Source of the DNA: JAVDCA01 sp963819385
GTDB lineage: Bacteria; Pseudomonadota; Alphaproteobacteria; Rhizobiales; Xanthobacteraceae
Length of the DNA stretch: 64,000 nucleotides
Reading direction: 5' to 3'
NCBI GenBank assembly: GCA_963819385.1
Contig: CAWFVV010000006.1
Location: forward strand, 2,790,001-2,854,000
The position numbers and the translations under genes were made by a program. Positions 28,323 to 36,502 of this stretch are shown in pieces (the first letter of the stretch is position 1; every line of letters starts with the position of its first letter). The notes below the pieces were generated by a model, which was not told the origin of the DNA, searched no databases, and saw nothing but the letters and a program-made list of their open reading frames with translations.

Positions 28323-29591
28323 TCAGCTCAGCAACTTTCCGAGCAGCGGCCCGAACAGGCCGCCGCGCGCCTTCTTGGTCGCGACCCGGCCGGTGAGCGT
28401 CTGCGCGATCACGCGGAACATCTCGGCCGTGCGGTGGCCGGCCGCCACCTCGGCGATCATCTGGCCGTTGTTCGCCGCCGTGCCGAACACGGGCGGCTCG
28501 AACGGAATGACGGCGACGGGCTCATCCTCGAGCGCCTTGGCGAAATCCGCCGGCTTGATCTCGGGTCGCTTCGGCACGCCAACCTGATTGAGGCAGTAGA
28601 GCGGGCGGCGGTCGTTGGGACGGGCGGCACGCAGCAGGTCGACCAAGTTCTTGGCGTTGCGCAGATTGGCGAGGTCGGGCGCCGCGACGATGAGGATGTC
28701 GTCGGCGCCGATCAGCACACGCTTGGTCCAGCCCGTCCAGATGTGCGGCACGTCGAGGACCACGCACGGCACGCTCGCGCGCAACGCGTCGAACACCGGC
28801 TCGAACGCCTCGGCCGTGAAGTCGTAGACGCGGTCGAGCGTCGCGGGCGCGGCAAGCAGGCTCAGGTGGTCCGTGCATTTCGACAGCAGCCGGTCGATGA
28901 AGGCCGTGTCGATGCGATCGGGCGAGAACACCGCGTCGGCGACACCCTGCGGCGGATCCTGATTGTAGTCGAGCCCGGCGGTGCCGAAGGCGAGATCGAG
29001 GTCCGCCACCACCGAGTCGAGCCCCACGTCGCGCGCGATCGCCCAGGCGACGTTGTGCGCGACCGTCGAAGCGCCGACGCCGCCCTTGGCGCCGACCACC
29101 GCGATGATGCGTCCAACCGGCTTGGCGTCCGCAGCCGTATACAGCCCGCACACCGCCGCCACCACATCGAGCGTCCGCACCGGCGCGATCAGATACTCGC
29201 TCACGCCGCGCCGAATCAGCTCGCGGTACAGGGTAATGTCATTGAAGCGCCCGACCACGATGACGCGCGTGCCCTCGTCGCAGACTTGCGAGAGCTCGTC
29301 GAGCCCGGCGAGAATGTCGTCGGTGCGCGTCTCCGTCTCGATCATGATGACGTTGGGGGTCGGCGAGCTGCGATAGGCCTCGGCCGCGGCCGTGATGCCG
29401 CCCATCTGCACGCGCAGATGTGCCTTGGCCATGCGGCGGTCCTCGGACGCCGCCTGCACGGACGCGGCCGTCTCCACGCTGGTGCAAAACGCCTGAATCG
29501 AGACGCGCGGCGCGGGCGCGATGTAGTCCTCGCGCTCGGCCGCCCCGGGCGCGGTATCCATCGTCTCGGCGGGCTGCAGGTTGGACTTCAT
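28323..29591 (-). CDS. cpaE: Pilus assembly protein CpaE (TadZ-like)
   Basis: MinD/ParA-type ATPase with an N-terminal receiver-like domain, 422 aa, which positions the Tad machine at the cell pole. Residues 30-155 resemble an atypical response-regulator fold (NVIMIETETRTDDILAGLDE). The ATPase starts near 160 with the deviant Walker A VVGAKGGVGASTVAHN (166-181) and continues with DLDLAFGTAGLDYNQD. The usual lysine of GK[ST] is Ala, as in other CpaE proteins. It lies 2 bp from cpaD. Confidence 0.92.
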   Translation of the reverse strand: MKSNLQPAETMDTAPGAAEREDYIAPAPRVSIQAFCTSVETAASVQAASEDRRMAKAHLRVQMGGITAAAEAYRSSPTPNVIMIETETRTDDILAGLDELSQVCDEGTRVIVVGRFNDITLYRELIRRGVSEYLIAPVRTLDVVAAVCGLYTAADAKPVGRIIAVVGAKGGVGASTVAHNVAWAIARDVGLDSVVADLDLAFGTAGLDYNQDPPQGVADAVFSPDRIDTAFIDRLLSKCTDHLSLLAAPATLDRVYDFTAEAFEPVFDALRASVPCVVLDVPHIWTGWTKRVLIGADDILIVAAPDLANLRNAKNLVDLLRAARPNDRRPLYCLNQVGVPKRPEIKPADFAKALEDEPVAVIPFEPPVFGTAANNGQMIAEVAAGHRTAEMFRVIAQTLTGRVATKKARGGLFGPLLGKLLS

Positions 29592-29592
29592 G

Positions 29593-30330
29593 TCAATTCC
29601 CGACGTCGCTGATCTTGCCTTTGTTCTCGTTCGGATAGTTCGTGGCCGTGCTCTCGCCCTTGCGGTACTTGTCGAGCACCACGGCGCGGCGCGCCTCGTA
29701 CGCCGGCGTCTCGCCGCGCGGCTGCACAAGGTCGGCCGGATTGTCGATCTGGGCGGCCAGGTTGCGCTGGGTGGCGCAGCCGAGATTCCAATAGGGCTTG
29801 TTCTGCTCGTACTCCGCGACGTCGGCAGGGCCGAGATCATGCGGCCACAGCCCGCACGGGCCCGCCTTGGCGGTGATGCGCGGGTAGGTGAGGCGGACGG
29901 CCGCAAGCCGGTCGGGATTGAGCGGCCGATAGGTGCGCACCAGCAGGCCCTGCGGCGGCACCCCGGCCGAGGTCAGGATCGAGGTGATCTCATGGGTCGA
30001 ATCGGCGGCCGCGCGCGCGTTCGCGGTGCCGGCCGGCACGTCGACGACGATCCCGCCGGTCGCCTCGCGCTTCCAGCGCTGCGCCAGCGCCAGCACGTCG
30101 GCGCGCTGCGCCGGCGTGAGATCGCCCCGGCTGGAGCCGATGAAGAGGTCGACGGTGTGCGTGCCTTCCTGCAGCGTGATCGGATGACGCTCGCGATAGT
30201 CGTTCGGCACCGCGTCGACTGTGTCGTGCGTCGTGTAGCAGCCGGCGAGCGAGGCCGCCAAAGCCGCGGCCGCTGCGAGGCGGCCGGCCTTGGCGCCGCG
30301 CCCGATGATCGCGCCCATCACGGATGTCAT
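29593..30330 (-). CDS. cpaD: Pilus assembly lipoprotein CpaD
   Basis: Outer-membrane-associated lipoprotein of 245 aa, partner of the CpaC secretin. A signal peptide ends in lipobox LAGC near residue 30. CpaD signatures are DYRERHPITLQEGTHTVDLF, the AQRADVLALAQRW helix, a central VRTYRPLNPDRLAAVRLTYP and GCATQRNLAAQIDNPADLVQ, then PRGETPA. Start is ATG 30330 with GGGGAG nine bases upstream. An in-frame ATG at 30354 overlaps the cpaC stop but has no better ribosome site. Confidence 0.92.
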   Translation of the reverse strand: MTSVMGAIIGRGAKAGRLAAAAALAASLAGCYTTHDTVDAVPNDYRERHPITLQEGTHTVDLFIGSSRGDLTPAQRADVLALAQRWKREATGGIVVDVPAGTANARAAADSTHEITSILTSAGVPPQGLLVRTYRPLNPDRLAAVRLTYPRITAKAGPCGLWPHDLGPADVAEYEQNKPYWNLGCATQRNLAAQIDNPADLVQPRGETPAYEARRAVVLDKYRKGESTATNYPNENKGKISDVGN

Positions 30331-30350
30331 CACTGCGTCTCCCCGGCCAC

Positions 30351-31847
30351 TCATTGCATGATGAAGCCGAATGGGCCGTTGTAGGTGTGCTTCGGCTCTA
30401 CGCCGCCGGCGACCCCGTAGATACGATTGAGCCGTCCCATCAGGATCTGCGCCGGATCGCTCACGTCCGCGTAGCCGTCGTCGGGCCGCGACAGGTCCTT
30501 CTGCGCGACCGGATGCACAATGTAGGGCGTGACGATGATCATCAGCTCGGTCTGGTTATTGACATAGTCGCGGCTGCGGAAGAGCGGGCCGAGGATCGGA
30601 AGCTGCTGCAAGCCGGGGATCCCGTTGATCGCCTGCTTGGTCTGCTCCTGGATCATGCCCGCCATGGCGAGCGAGCCGCCGGACGGGATTTCCACCGTGG
30701 TGTCGGCGCGGCGAACCCGGATCGACGGGATGGTGATGTTCTGCGTCGCGCCCGGCACCGTCAGCGCCAGCGCGTTGTCGGTCGACAGGTCGGAGACCTC
30801 GGTCATGACCTTGAGGCTGATGCGCCCTTCCGACTGCACCACGGGCGTGAAATTCATGCTGACCCCGAATTTCTTGAAGTCGACCGTCGCCTGGCAGAGC
30901 GGGGGCGACTTGGTGGTGTCGCAGCTCAGGCCGGCGGGTATCGGAAACTCGCCGCCGGCGAGGAAGGTCGCGCTCTCGCCCGAGATGGCGCTGAGCGTCG
31001 GCTCCGCGAGCGTGCGGATCACGCCGGCGCGCTCCATCGCCTGCAGCGTCGCGGTGGTGTTGGCCGACGCGCCGAACGTGCCGGTGACCGCGCTGGCGGT
31101 GAGCGGCTGCCCGAATGCGCTGAACGGATTGGTGCTGGAGAAGTTGAGCACGGCCGTGCCTTGCCCGACATTGGCGTTGAGGTTGATGCCGAGCTGCTTG
31201 ACGACGTCGCGCTGAACCTCGGCGACGGTCACCTTGAGCATCACCTGGTCGCGCCCCTTCACGACGATGGCGTTCACGACCTTGCCGTCGCCGGCGAGGC
31301 GGGTCGCGACGTCGTAGGCCTGCTGCGCCTCGATCGGGCTCGACAACGTGCCGGACAGCACCACGCCATCGCCGACGCCTTCGATCCGCAGGTCCGCATT
31401 GGGAAACATCTGCCGCAGCGCCGCGCGCACGCCATTGAGGTCGCGCGTCACCGCGATGTCGAAGCCGGCAAGCTGGCGCCCCTGCGCGTCGAAGAAGAAC
31501 ACGCTGGTCTGCCCGACCGCGACGCCGATCAGATAGGCGCGGCGCGCCGACCGCACCACCGCGTTGGCGATCTTCGGGTCGGCGACCAGCACGTCCTTGA
31601 CGTCGCCCGGCAGGTCGATCACCACCGACTTGCCGACGCCGAGCGGAATGAAGTTCGCGCCCGCATCGCTCGCGGCCACGAGCACGCCTGGCGCGCTGAC
31701 GCGCGCGCCCGGTTGCGTACCGACATGCACGGCCGGCGCGCGGGTATCGACCGCAAGCTCGGCAGCACGGACGCGATCGAGCGACGACGGCGCCATTGCG
31801 ACGATCGCTGCCAGCGCCGCGATGCGGATCAGCGCCCTGTTAGCCAT
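30351..31847 (-). CDS. cpaC: Type II/IV secretin CpaC (RcpA)
   Basis: Outer-membrane secretin of the Tad pilus, 498 aa. A signal peptide ends near VRAAE. An N-terminal pilus-assembly domain (GKSVVIDLPGDVKDVLVADP; AYLIGVAVGQTSVFFFDAQG) comes first, then a BON-like segment with GTLSSPIEAQQAYDVATRLA. The C-terminal secretin domain has LAEPTLSAISGESATFLAGG, RRADTTVEIPSGGSLAMAGM and ELMIIVTPYIV. It forms the outer-membrane gate. It sits between cpaB and cpaD, as in Caulobacter. Confidence 0.94.
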   Translation of the reverse strand: MANRALIRIAALAAIVAMAPSSLDRVRAAELAVDTRAPAVHVGTQPGARVSAPGVLVAASDAGANFIPLGVGKSVVIDLPGDVKDVLVADPKIANAVVRSARRAYLIGVAVGQTSVFFFDAQGRQLAGFDIAVTRDLNGVRAALRQMFPNADLRIEGVGDGVVLSGTLSSPIEAQQAYDVATRLAGDGKVVNAIVVKGRDQVMLKVTVAEVQRDVVKQLGINLNANVGQGTAVLNFSSTNPFSAFGQPLTASAVTGTFGASANTTATLQAMERAGVIRTLAEPTLSAISGESATFLAGGEFPIPAGLSCDTTKSPPLCQATVDFKKFGVSMNFTPVVQSEGRISLKVMTEVSDLSTDNALALTVPGATQNITIPSIRVRRADTTVEIPSGGSLAMAGMIQEQTKQAINGIPGLQQLPILGPLFRSRDYVNNQTELMIIVTPYIVHPVAQKDLSRPDDGYADVSDPAQILMGRLNRIYGVAGGVEPKHTYNGPFGFIMQ

Positions 31848-31870
31848 GCGGCTCGTCCTTTCCCGAATTT

Positions 31871-32665
31871 TCATCTCGACATGATCGAGGTCGAGACCCC
31901 GAACCGGATGGTGTTGAGGCGATTGCCGCGCGCCTGCGGAGCTTCCTCGGCGGCCTGCTTCTGCGTGGCATCGACGAGGCTGCGCAGCGTGAGCGACAGC
32001 GTGCCGGTCTGGCGCGCGGCCGCGAGCAATTCGGCCTGACGCTGCGTCAGCTCGAGGGTCGCGGTCTTGCCGACCACGACACGCTGGCCTTCCTTCTCCT
32101 GCACCAGCTGGTCGATGGCGAGCACGCGCACGTCGCTGAGGATCGTCTCGCTGACGTGCAATTCGACGCCGCTCGCCTTTTCGGCCTCGCGATCTCGGCG
32201 CGACAGGATCACGTCGACACGGTCGTTCGGCAGGATGAAGCCGCCCGCGCCGGTCTCGGCCGAGATCTCCGTCGAATAGGCGCGCATCCCCGACGGCAGG
32301 ATCGCCGCCATGTAGCCGGAGCCCTTGGCGCGGATCACCTTGTTCTCGCGAACGGGCTCGCCCGCCGCCATCGGAACGCGAACGATCGCGCCGGTGAATT
32401 GCGCGAGCGCGTCGGGGTGCTCGTTCTTGCGGATGAAGGCCGGATTCACGGCCGTGGCCGGCCAGGTCTGCCACTGCACATCCTGGGCGGTCAGCGCCTG
32501 GCCGATGCCAACGTCCTTGGCGGCCACCAGCACGTCGGCGGTGGCGATCTGCGGCACCGGCGGAGGCGGGGGTGGGGGCGAACCGCCTATTCCGCCGGCC
32601 AAAAAGGCCGCAAGGCCGCCGGCAGCGACCGCGATACCCAGAACGACAAGACGCGCGGCTTTCAT
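31871..32665 (-). CDS. cpaB: Flp pilus assembly protein CpaB (RcpC)
   Basis: Periplasmic, inner-membrane-anchored protein of 264 aa. An N-terminal helix (residues 4-26) and a poly-proline linker are followed by an SAF domain: VLVAAKDVGIGQALTAQDVQ, MAAGEPVRENKVI and GFILPNDRVDVILSRRDREA. SAF-domain proteins of this type are thought to link secretin and peptidoglycan. ATG 32665 has GGGAAG eight bases upstream; GTG 32674 is in frame but lies too close to that site. A 144-bp gap with a TTAACCAT word separates it from cpaA, so a second promoter is possible here. Confidence 0.92.
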   Translation of the reverse strand: MKAARLVVLGIAVAAGGLAAFLAGGIGGSPPPPPPPVPQIATADVLVAAKDVGIGQALTAQDVQWQTWPATAVNPAFIRKNEHPDALAQFTGAIVRVPMAAGEPVRENKVIRAKGSGYMAAILPSGMRAYSTEISAETGAGGFILPNDRVDVILSRRDREAEKASGVELHVSETILSDVRVLAIDQLVQEKEGQRVVVGKTATLELTQRQAELLAAARQTGTLSLTLRSLVDATQKQAAEEAPQARGNRLNTIRFGVSTSIMSR

Positions 32666-32737
32666 ACGCTTCACTTCCCGCAGAACGCGGCAGCCAGCGG
32701 CTGCCTTGGCGGGATTTCACCAGCCAAAGGTCAATTC

Positions 32738-32745
32738 ATGGTTAA
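32738..32745 (-). promoter_or_regulatory. Possible CtrA half-site upstream of cpaB
   Basis: On the minus strand the octamer TTAACCAT stands 73 bp upstream of the cpaB start. This exact octamer is a described CtrA-binding word in Caulobacter, where CtrA drives pilus genes. An octamer alone can occur by chance, although AT-rich words are rare in DNA of this composition. A second copy occurs upstream of the pilin genes. Confidence 0.4.
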
Positions 32746-32809
32746 TGAGGCGTATCTAAATGAAGCTAATCGACGGTTTCCGCCGATCGCCCAGGTGCTC
32801 GCGTCCTGC

Positions 32810-33325
32810 TCAGCGGTGCAGAGCCTGCATCCAGATCGTCGACGGATAGATCACCAGCGCCGCAACCGCGAGCGCGATGCCGTAAGGCACGCCGCCGCCC
32901 GGCTTGTGCAGCCGCTCGGCCCACTCCCGGCCGGTCAGGAGCGATGGCATCGCGAATTTGCGGAATTCGATCAGCGCCAGGGTGAGCACGCCGCCGAAGA
33001 TCGAGGCATAGAGCAGGTAATCGAGGAGATGGGCCCAGCCGAGCCACAGCGCCGTCGCGGCCGCGAGCTTGGCGTCGCCGCCGCCGACCCAGCCGCACAG
33101 GAAGAACGTGAACGTCACGGCCAGCACGAGGCCGGCGGCGCCCGCGTGGTTGAGCATGTCGTTGAACGGCATGCCGGTGCCGACCGCCAGCGCCACGAAT
33201 CCGGCGACCAGGATGAGGGAAATCCGGTTCGAGATCGTCATCGTGAAGAAATCGCTCGACGCCGCGAACGCCATGACGGTCGGAAAGATCAGAAGCCGCG
33301 CCGCGTCGATGATCAAGCTCATCAT
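32810..33325 (-). CDS. cpaA: Prepilin peptidase CpaA (TadV)
   Basis: Aspartic peptidase of the A24 family, 171 aa with about five or six transmembrane helices. It cleaves the leader of Flp prepilins. The two catalytic aspartates are seen in ASSDFFTMTISNRIS (near residue 25) and in the GxGD-type motif GWVGGGDAKL. It lacks the N-terminal zinc/methylation domain of PilD, as expected for TadV/CpaA. Start ATG 33325 (MMSL) or the adjacent ATG. Confidence 0.93.
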   Translation of the reverse strand: MMSLIIDAARLLIFPTVMAFAASSDFFTMTISNRISLILVAGFVALAVGTGMPFNDMLNHAGAAGLVLAVTFTFFLCGWVGGGDAKLAAATALWLGWAHLLDYLLYASIFGGVLTLALIEFRKFAMPSLLTGREWAERLHKPGGGVPYGIALAVAALVIYPSTIWMQALHR

Positions 33326-33710
33326 GGGTCAACTCGTGAGGAGAAACGGTCTCGCGAAATTTGACAACGCGATGGTGTGATCGGGCGAACGGTCGCGATC
33401 CTTCAGGCGAATGAGCTGCGGGACGTCGGCGTCACGCGCGGCGTCGTCATCATGACGGCCGTCTCACCGACCGGCGAACTCGCCCGATATGCGCCGCGAT
33501 CGTCGCGCCGGAAGCGTATGACGATGGACATTCCACCCTCCCGAGGTAGCCGCACGATCCGAACCCGCGGCCAAGATACCGCAAGACCTCACAACGGAAT
33601 GTAAAGAGGCGGCATGCCGCGCGGCCGCGCGATCCGGCGCCGCGGGCGCGGGCAAAAAAAGAGGCCCCGCGCACAAGGGCGGGGCCGCTTCAAGCTGGTG
33701 CGTCGGCCGC
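33326..33710. other. Intergenic region between flp pilin 1 and cpaA
   Basis: A 385-bp region without a credible gene. It contains the pilin terminator (33653-33686). Nearer cpaA there is a minus-strand TTGTCA about 45 bp before the start, but no matching -10. The terminator implies that cpaA and the rest of the operon have their own promoter here. Confidence 0.4.
33653..33686 (-). terminator. Terminator after flp pilin 1
   Basis: On the minus strand GGCCCCGC pairs with GCGGGGCC around an 8-nt loop, followed by TC and a run of seven T. It starts 25 bp after the pilin stop. It should attenuate transcription into the cpa genes and so keep pilin message in excess over assembly proteins. Confidence 0.85.
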
Positions 33711-33884
33711 TTACTTGCCGGCGTTGCCGAGCTGGCTCGACACGCTCGAGAACGTGTTCTTCAGCTGGCCGCCGAGGGTATTGACGGTCGCGATGATCGC
33801 GACGGAGATGCCGGCCGCGATGAGGCCGTATTCGATGGCGGTTGCGCCGCTCTCGTCACGCAGGAAACGCTTGAACACAGACAT
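33711..33884 (-). CDS. flp: Flp-type pilin, copy 1
   Basis: Major pilin subunit of the Tad pilus, 57 aa: MSVFKRFLRDESGATAIEYG, then a single hydrophobic helix and SSVSSQLGNAGK at the end. The prepilin cleavage site is G before ATAIEY, with the conserved Glu at position 5 and Tyr at 6 of the mature chain (about 44 residues). CpaA would remove the leader. ATG 33884 has GGGAGAG seven bases before it. It differs from copy 2 mainly in the leader (SVFKRFLR against KTLMQFAK) and at two helix residues. It has its own terminator. Confidence 0.93.
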   Translation of the reverse strand: MSVFKRFLRDESGATAIEYGLIAAGISVAIIATVNTLGGQLKNTFSSVSSQLGNAGK

Positions 33885-34042
33885 GTTGCTCTCCCAAAGT
33901 TATCGACGGAGTTCCGCCGAAACTGTCATGCGTTATGCCCGAGAAGTTAAAAGGATGAGTAAAGGGCAACCCCCGGATTTTCGAGTAATGCTTCTGCAAG
34001 CTTGCTATCGTGAACGAATGGTAGCTGCGTTCGGATGCGCTC

Positions 34043-34075
34043 AAAAACAAAAGGGCCCCGGCACGGCCGGGGCCC
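34043..34075 (-). terminator. Terminator after flp pilin 2
   Basis: On the minus strand GGGCCCCGGC pairs with GCCGGGGCCC around a 3-nt loop, followed by TTTTGTTTTTG. It begins 21 bp past the pilin stop. The two pilin genes therefore make separate short transcripts. Confidence 0.88.
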
Positions 34076-34096
34076 TCCACAAATTGGCTGGCGAAC

Positions 34097-34270
34097 TTAC
34101 TTGCCGGCGTTGCCGAGCTGGCTCGACACGCTCGAGAACGTGTTCTTCAGCTGGCCGCCGAGCGAGTTGACGACGGCGATGATGGCAACCGAAATGCCGG
34201 CGGCGATGAGGCCGTATTCGATCGCGGTCGCACCGGACTCGTCCTTCGCGAACTGCATGAGGGTCTTCAT
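34097..34270 (-). CDS. flp: Flp-type pilin, copy 2
   Basis: Second 57-aa Flp prepilin: MKTLMQFAKDESGATAIEYG, followed by a helix and C-terminus nearly identical to copy 1. Cleavage is again expected at G before ATAIEY. ATG 34270 is preceded by AGGAG six bases upstream. A longer reading to 34345 lacks a ribosome site and would ruin the prepilin leader. It is the first minus-strand gene of the locus and is separated by 373 bp from the divergent plus-strand pilus genes. Confidence 0.93.
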   Translation of the reverse strand: MKTLMQFAKDESGATAIEYGLIAAGISVAIIAVVNSLGGQLKNTFSSVSSQLGNAGK

Positions 34271-34643
34271 GGCTTGCTCCTGGATCCACGTGGCTGTCTG
34301 AGCTCGGCCCACGCGACCGTTTGTTTCCCGGCCGATCTGGACCATGACGCAAGGCTATCCGCGCGCTGTTGCTTCTCGGTTAATCGGCATACGTAAACAC
34401 CGTGGTTCCATCGATCTTTTGCCCATGGTTAACGCGCGCTTGCGGCCCTCGAAGATACGCCCGAACGGCGAGATGCCTGCCGCGGACGCATGTCGCCGAC
34501 GCGGGCTTTCGCGCCCCGCAGTGCCGCCGACTGCACGCAATTTTGGACTTCGTTCACCATTTTATCGTCAACTAGAACTGTATTTCCGTTGCGGCCGTGC
34601 GTATCGCGGTCGTCGGATCCGCGTAATGGTTCGGAGAGTTCCG
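34271..34643. other. Divergent control region of the pilus locus
   Basis: A 373-bp region between flp copy 2 (minus) and the CpaC-N-domain gene (plus). It contains the TTAACCAT word (34425-34432), a GGTTAAT word at about 34378, and the first copy (34598-34619) of a 22-bp imperfect repeat that recurs inside the next gene. No gene is seen. The middle is more A/T-rich than its surroundings, as expected for a promoter region. Confidence 0.45.
34425..34432 (-). promoter_or_regulatory. Possible CtrA half-site upstream of flp pilin 2
   Basis: TTAACCAT on the minus strand, 155 bp upstream of the pilin start. It is the same octamer, in the same orientation relative to its gene, as the one ahead of cpaB. 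Placement at that distance would require a long leader or action at the divergent promoter. Confidence 0.35.
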
Positions 34644-35147
34644 ATGACGGCACAATCTGCGTATCGCGGGCGTCGGCTCGCCTGGGTGCTGGTGCGCGCG
34701 GCGATCGTCTTCATGCCCGTCTTGATGCCCGTCCTGGCCGGACCAGCGCATGCCGCCGACACCATCAAGGTCGAGGTCGACCGCGCCACGATCACCAAGC
34801 TGCCGGCGCATGTGTCCACCATCGTGATCGGCAATCCGCTGATCGCGGACGTGACCGTTCAGCCCGGCGGCCTCCTGGTGATCACCGGCAAGGGTTACGG
34901 CACGACCAACATGATCGCCCTCGACCGTTCCGGCGCCGTGCTGAGCGAGCACAACATCGAGGTTCTCGGCCCGCGCGGCAGCGTCGTGGTCGTCTACCGC
35001 GGCGTCAATCGCGAGTCCTACAGCTGCGCGCCGGATTGCGAGCGCCGCATCACGCTTGGCGATGCGCCGGAATATTTCGAGGCGACGATCGGCCAGGCGA
35101 CCAGTCGCGCCTCGCGGGCGCAAGGCGCCACTCCGGCGCAACACTGA
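34644..35147 (+). CDS. Stand-alone pilus assembly N-terminal (CpaC-N) domain protein
   Basis: Exported protein of 167 aa. A signal peptide (residues 1 to about 38, ending AHA) precedes a domain homologous to the N-terminus of CpaC: IKVEVDRATITKLPAHVSTI, VIGNPLIADVTVQ and GKGYGTTNMIALDRSGAVLS. No secretin domain follows. A C-terminal part with two Cys (YSCAPDCERR) is specific to this protein. ATG 34644 has GGAGAG eight bases upstream. It probably assists or caps the secretin channel. It heads the plus-strand set with the two TadE-like genes. Confidence 0.82.
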   Translation: MTAQSAYRGRRLAWVLVRAAIVFMPVLMPVLAGPAHAADTIKVEVDRATITKLPAHVSTIVIGNPLIADVTVQPGGLLVITGKGYGTTNMIALDRSGAVLSEHNIEVLGPRGSVVVVYRGVNRESYSCAPDCERRITLGDAPEYFEATIGQATSRASRAQGATPAQH

Positions 35148-35321
35148 CGCCATGGCGCTTTGGCGCACTTGAGACACAGCCGACCGCGCGAACTTGGTTA
35201 GCGGCATCTCAACAGGGCGCCGGCAGGGCCGGCGTCGACCGAAACAATTCGACAATAAGTTTTCAGTAAAAGACGAAGCATCCGTAACGCCGATGCAATT
35301 CGGATTCGGGATATTTCGTCC

Positions 35322-35898
35322 ATGATCGAGACGACGCGGAGCAAGATCAAGCGCAAGATGCGACGGCTCGCGCGGCTCGCTTCGCCGCGCCGCTTCGCGC
35401 GCCATCAAGGCGGCTCGTCCGCTGTCGAGTTCGGACTGATCCTGCTGCCGTTTCTCGCGCTCATGTTCGGCATCATGCAGACCGCGCTGGTCTTCTTCGC
35501 CGATCAGACGCTGCAGACGGCGGTCTCCGAACTCGGCACGGCTGATCCTCACCGGCCAGGCGCAGAGCCAGGGCCTCAACGCCACCACGTTCAAGAACGC
35601 GGTGTGCGCGCGCGTCTACGGGCTGTTCAACTGCCAGAGCGGCATCTACGTGAACGTGCAGACCTATTCGAGCTTCGGCAACATCACCTATACGCCGCCG
35701 CTCGACAGCAAGGGCAACCTGGACGCGTCCGGCTTCAGCTACAATCCGGGCGGGCCGGGCGACATCGTCGTCGTCCAGCTCTATTACCAGTGGCCGATCT
35801 TCTTCAACCTCATGGATTTCAGCTCGCTCAGCAACATGGCGGGCGGCAAGCGGCTGCTCGTCGCCACCGCCGCGTTCCGCAACGAGCCCTATAACTGA
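35322..35898 (+). pseudogene. tadE: TadE-like pseudopilin, frameshifted
   Basis: Minor pseudopilin with an N-terminal TadE motif, GGSSAVEFGLILLPFLALMF (about residues 29-48), followed by FADQTLQTAVSELG. At about 35540 the homologous frame moves by one: RLILTGQAQSQGLNATTFKN, then AVCARVYGLFNC and so on to FRNEPYN at 35898. Deleting one base (the A of GGCACGG) restores about 192 codons, the usual TadE length. Codon use is normal on both sides. Since the pilus locus is otherwise intact, a sequence error is plausible. Confidence 0.85.
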
Positions 35899-35909
35899 GG
35901 CGCTTCGCC

Positions 35910-36485
35910 ATGACCCATCACGGCATAAGCCGCTCTTTGCTGGCAAGGTTTCGCGGCTTCGCGACCAACCAGGACGGCGTTTCGGCGGTCGAGTTCGCGA
36001 TCCTGCTGCCGCTGATGCTGACGCTCTATCTCGGCGGCGTCGAGATATCGCAGGCGGTCAGCGCCGACCGCAAGACGACGCTGGTGGCGCATACGGTCGG
36101 CGACCTCACGGCGCAGGCGTCTAACGTGGCGTCGAGCGACGTCACCAACATCCTCAGCGCCGCCTCGGCCGTCGCCTACCCGTTTCCGGCCACCAACTTC
36201 AAAGTGACGCTGTCGAGCGTGTGCATCGACTCGACCGGCACCAAGGCGACGATCGGCTGGAGCCAGGCGCTCAACGGGTCGGTGCGCACCGGCACGGTCA
36301 CGAGCTCCATTCCGACCGCGCTCATGGTGGCCAATACGTCGCTCATCTGGGGCGAGGCAACCTACGCGTACAAGCCGACCATCGGCTGGACGATCACCGG
36401 CACGCTCAACCTGAAAGACCAGTTCTTCCTGCGCCCGCGCCTGAGCTGCTCGGTGACGCTGAACTCGGCGAACGGCTGCTGCTGA
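35910..36485 (+). CDS. TadE/TadF-like pseudopilin
   Basis: Minor pseudopilin of 191 aa. It has a short basic N-terminus, then NQDGVSAVEFAILLPLMLTL with the prepilin-like Gly and Glu, one transmembrane helix and a periplasmic domain with DRKTTLVAHTVGDLTAQAS. Four Cys occur late (VCIDS, LSCSV and a terminal CC), probably for disulfides. It starts 11 bp after tadE and is the last pilus gene. It converges with the Lrp-type gene, 17 bp apart. Confidence 0.87.
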   Translation: MTHHGISRSLLARFRGFATNQDGVSAVEFAILLPLMLTLYLGGVEISQAVSADRKTTLVAHTVGDLTAQASNVASSDVTNILSAASAVAYPFPATNFKVTLSSVCIDSTGTKATIGWSQALNGSVRTGTVTSSIPTALMVANTSLIWGEATYAYKPTIGWTITGTLNLKDQFFLRPRLSCSVTLNSANGCC

Positions 36486-36502
36486 GCGATCGACGAGCTT
36501 GA

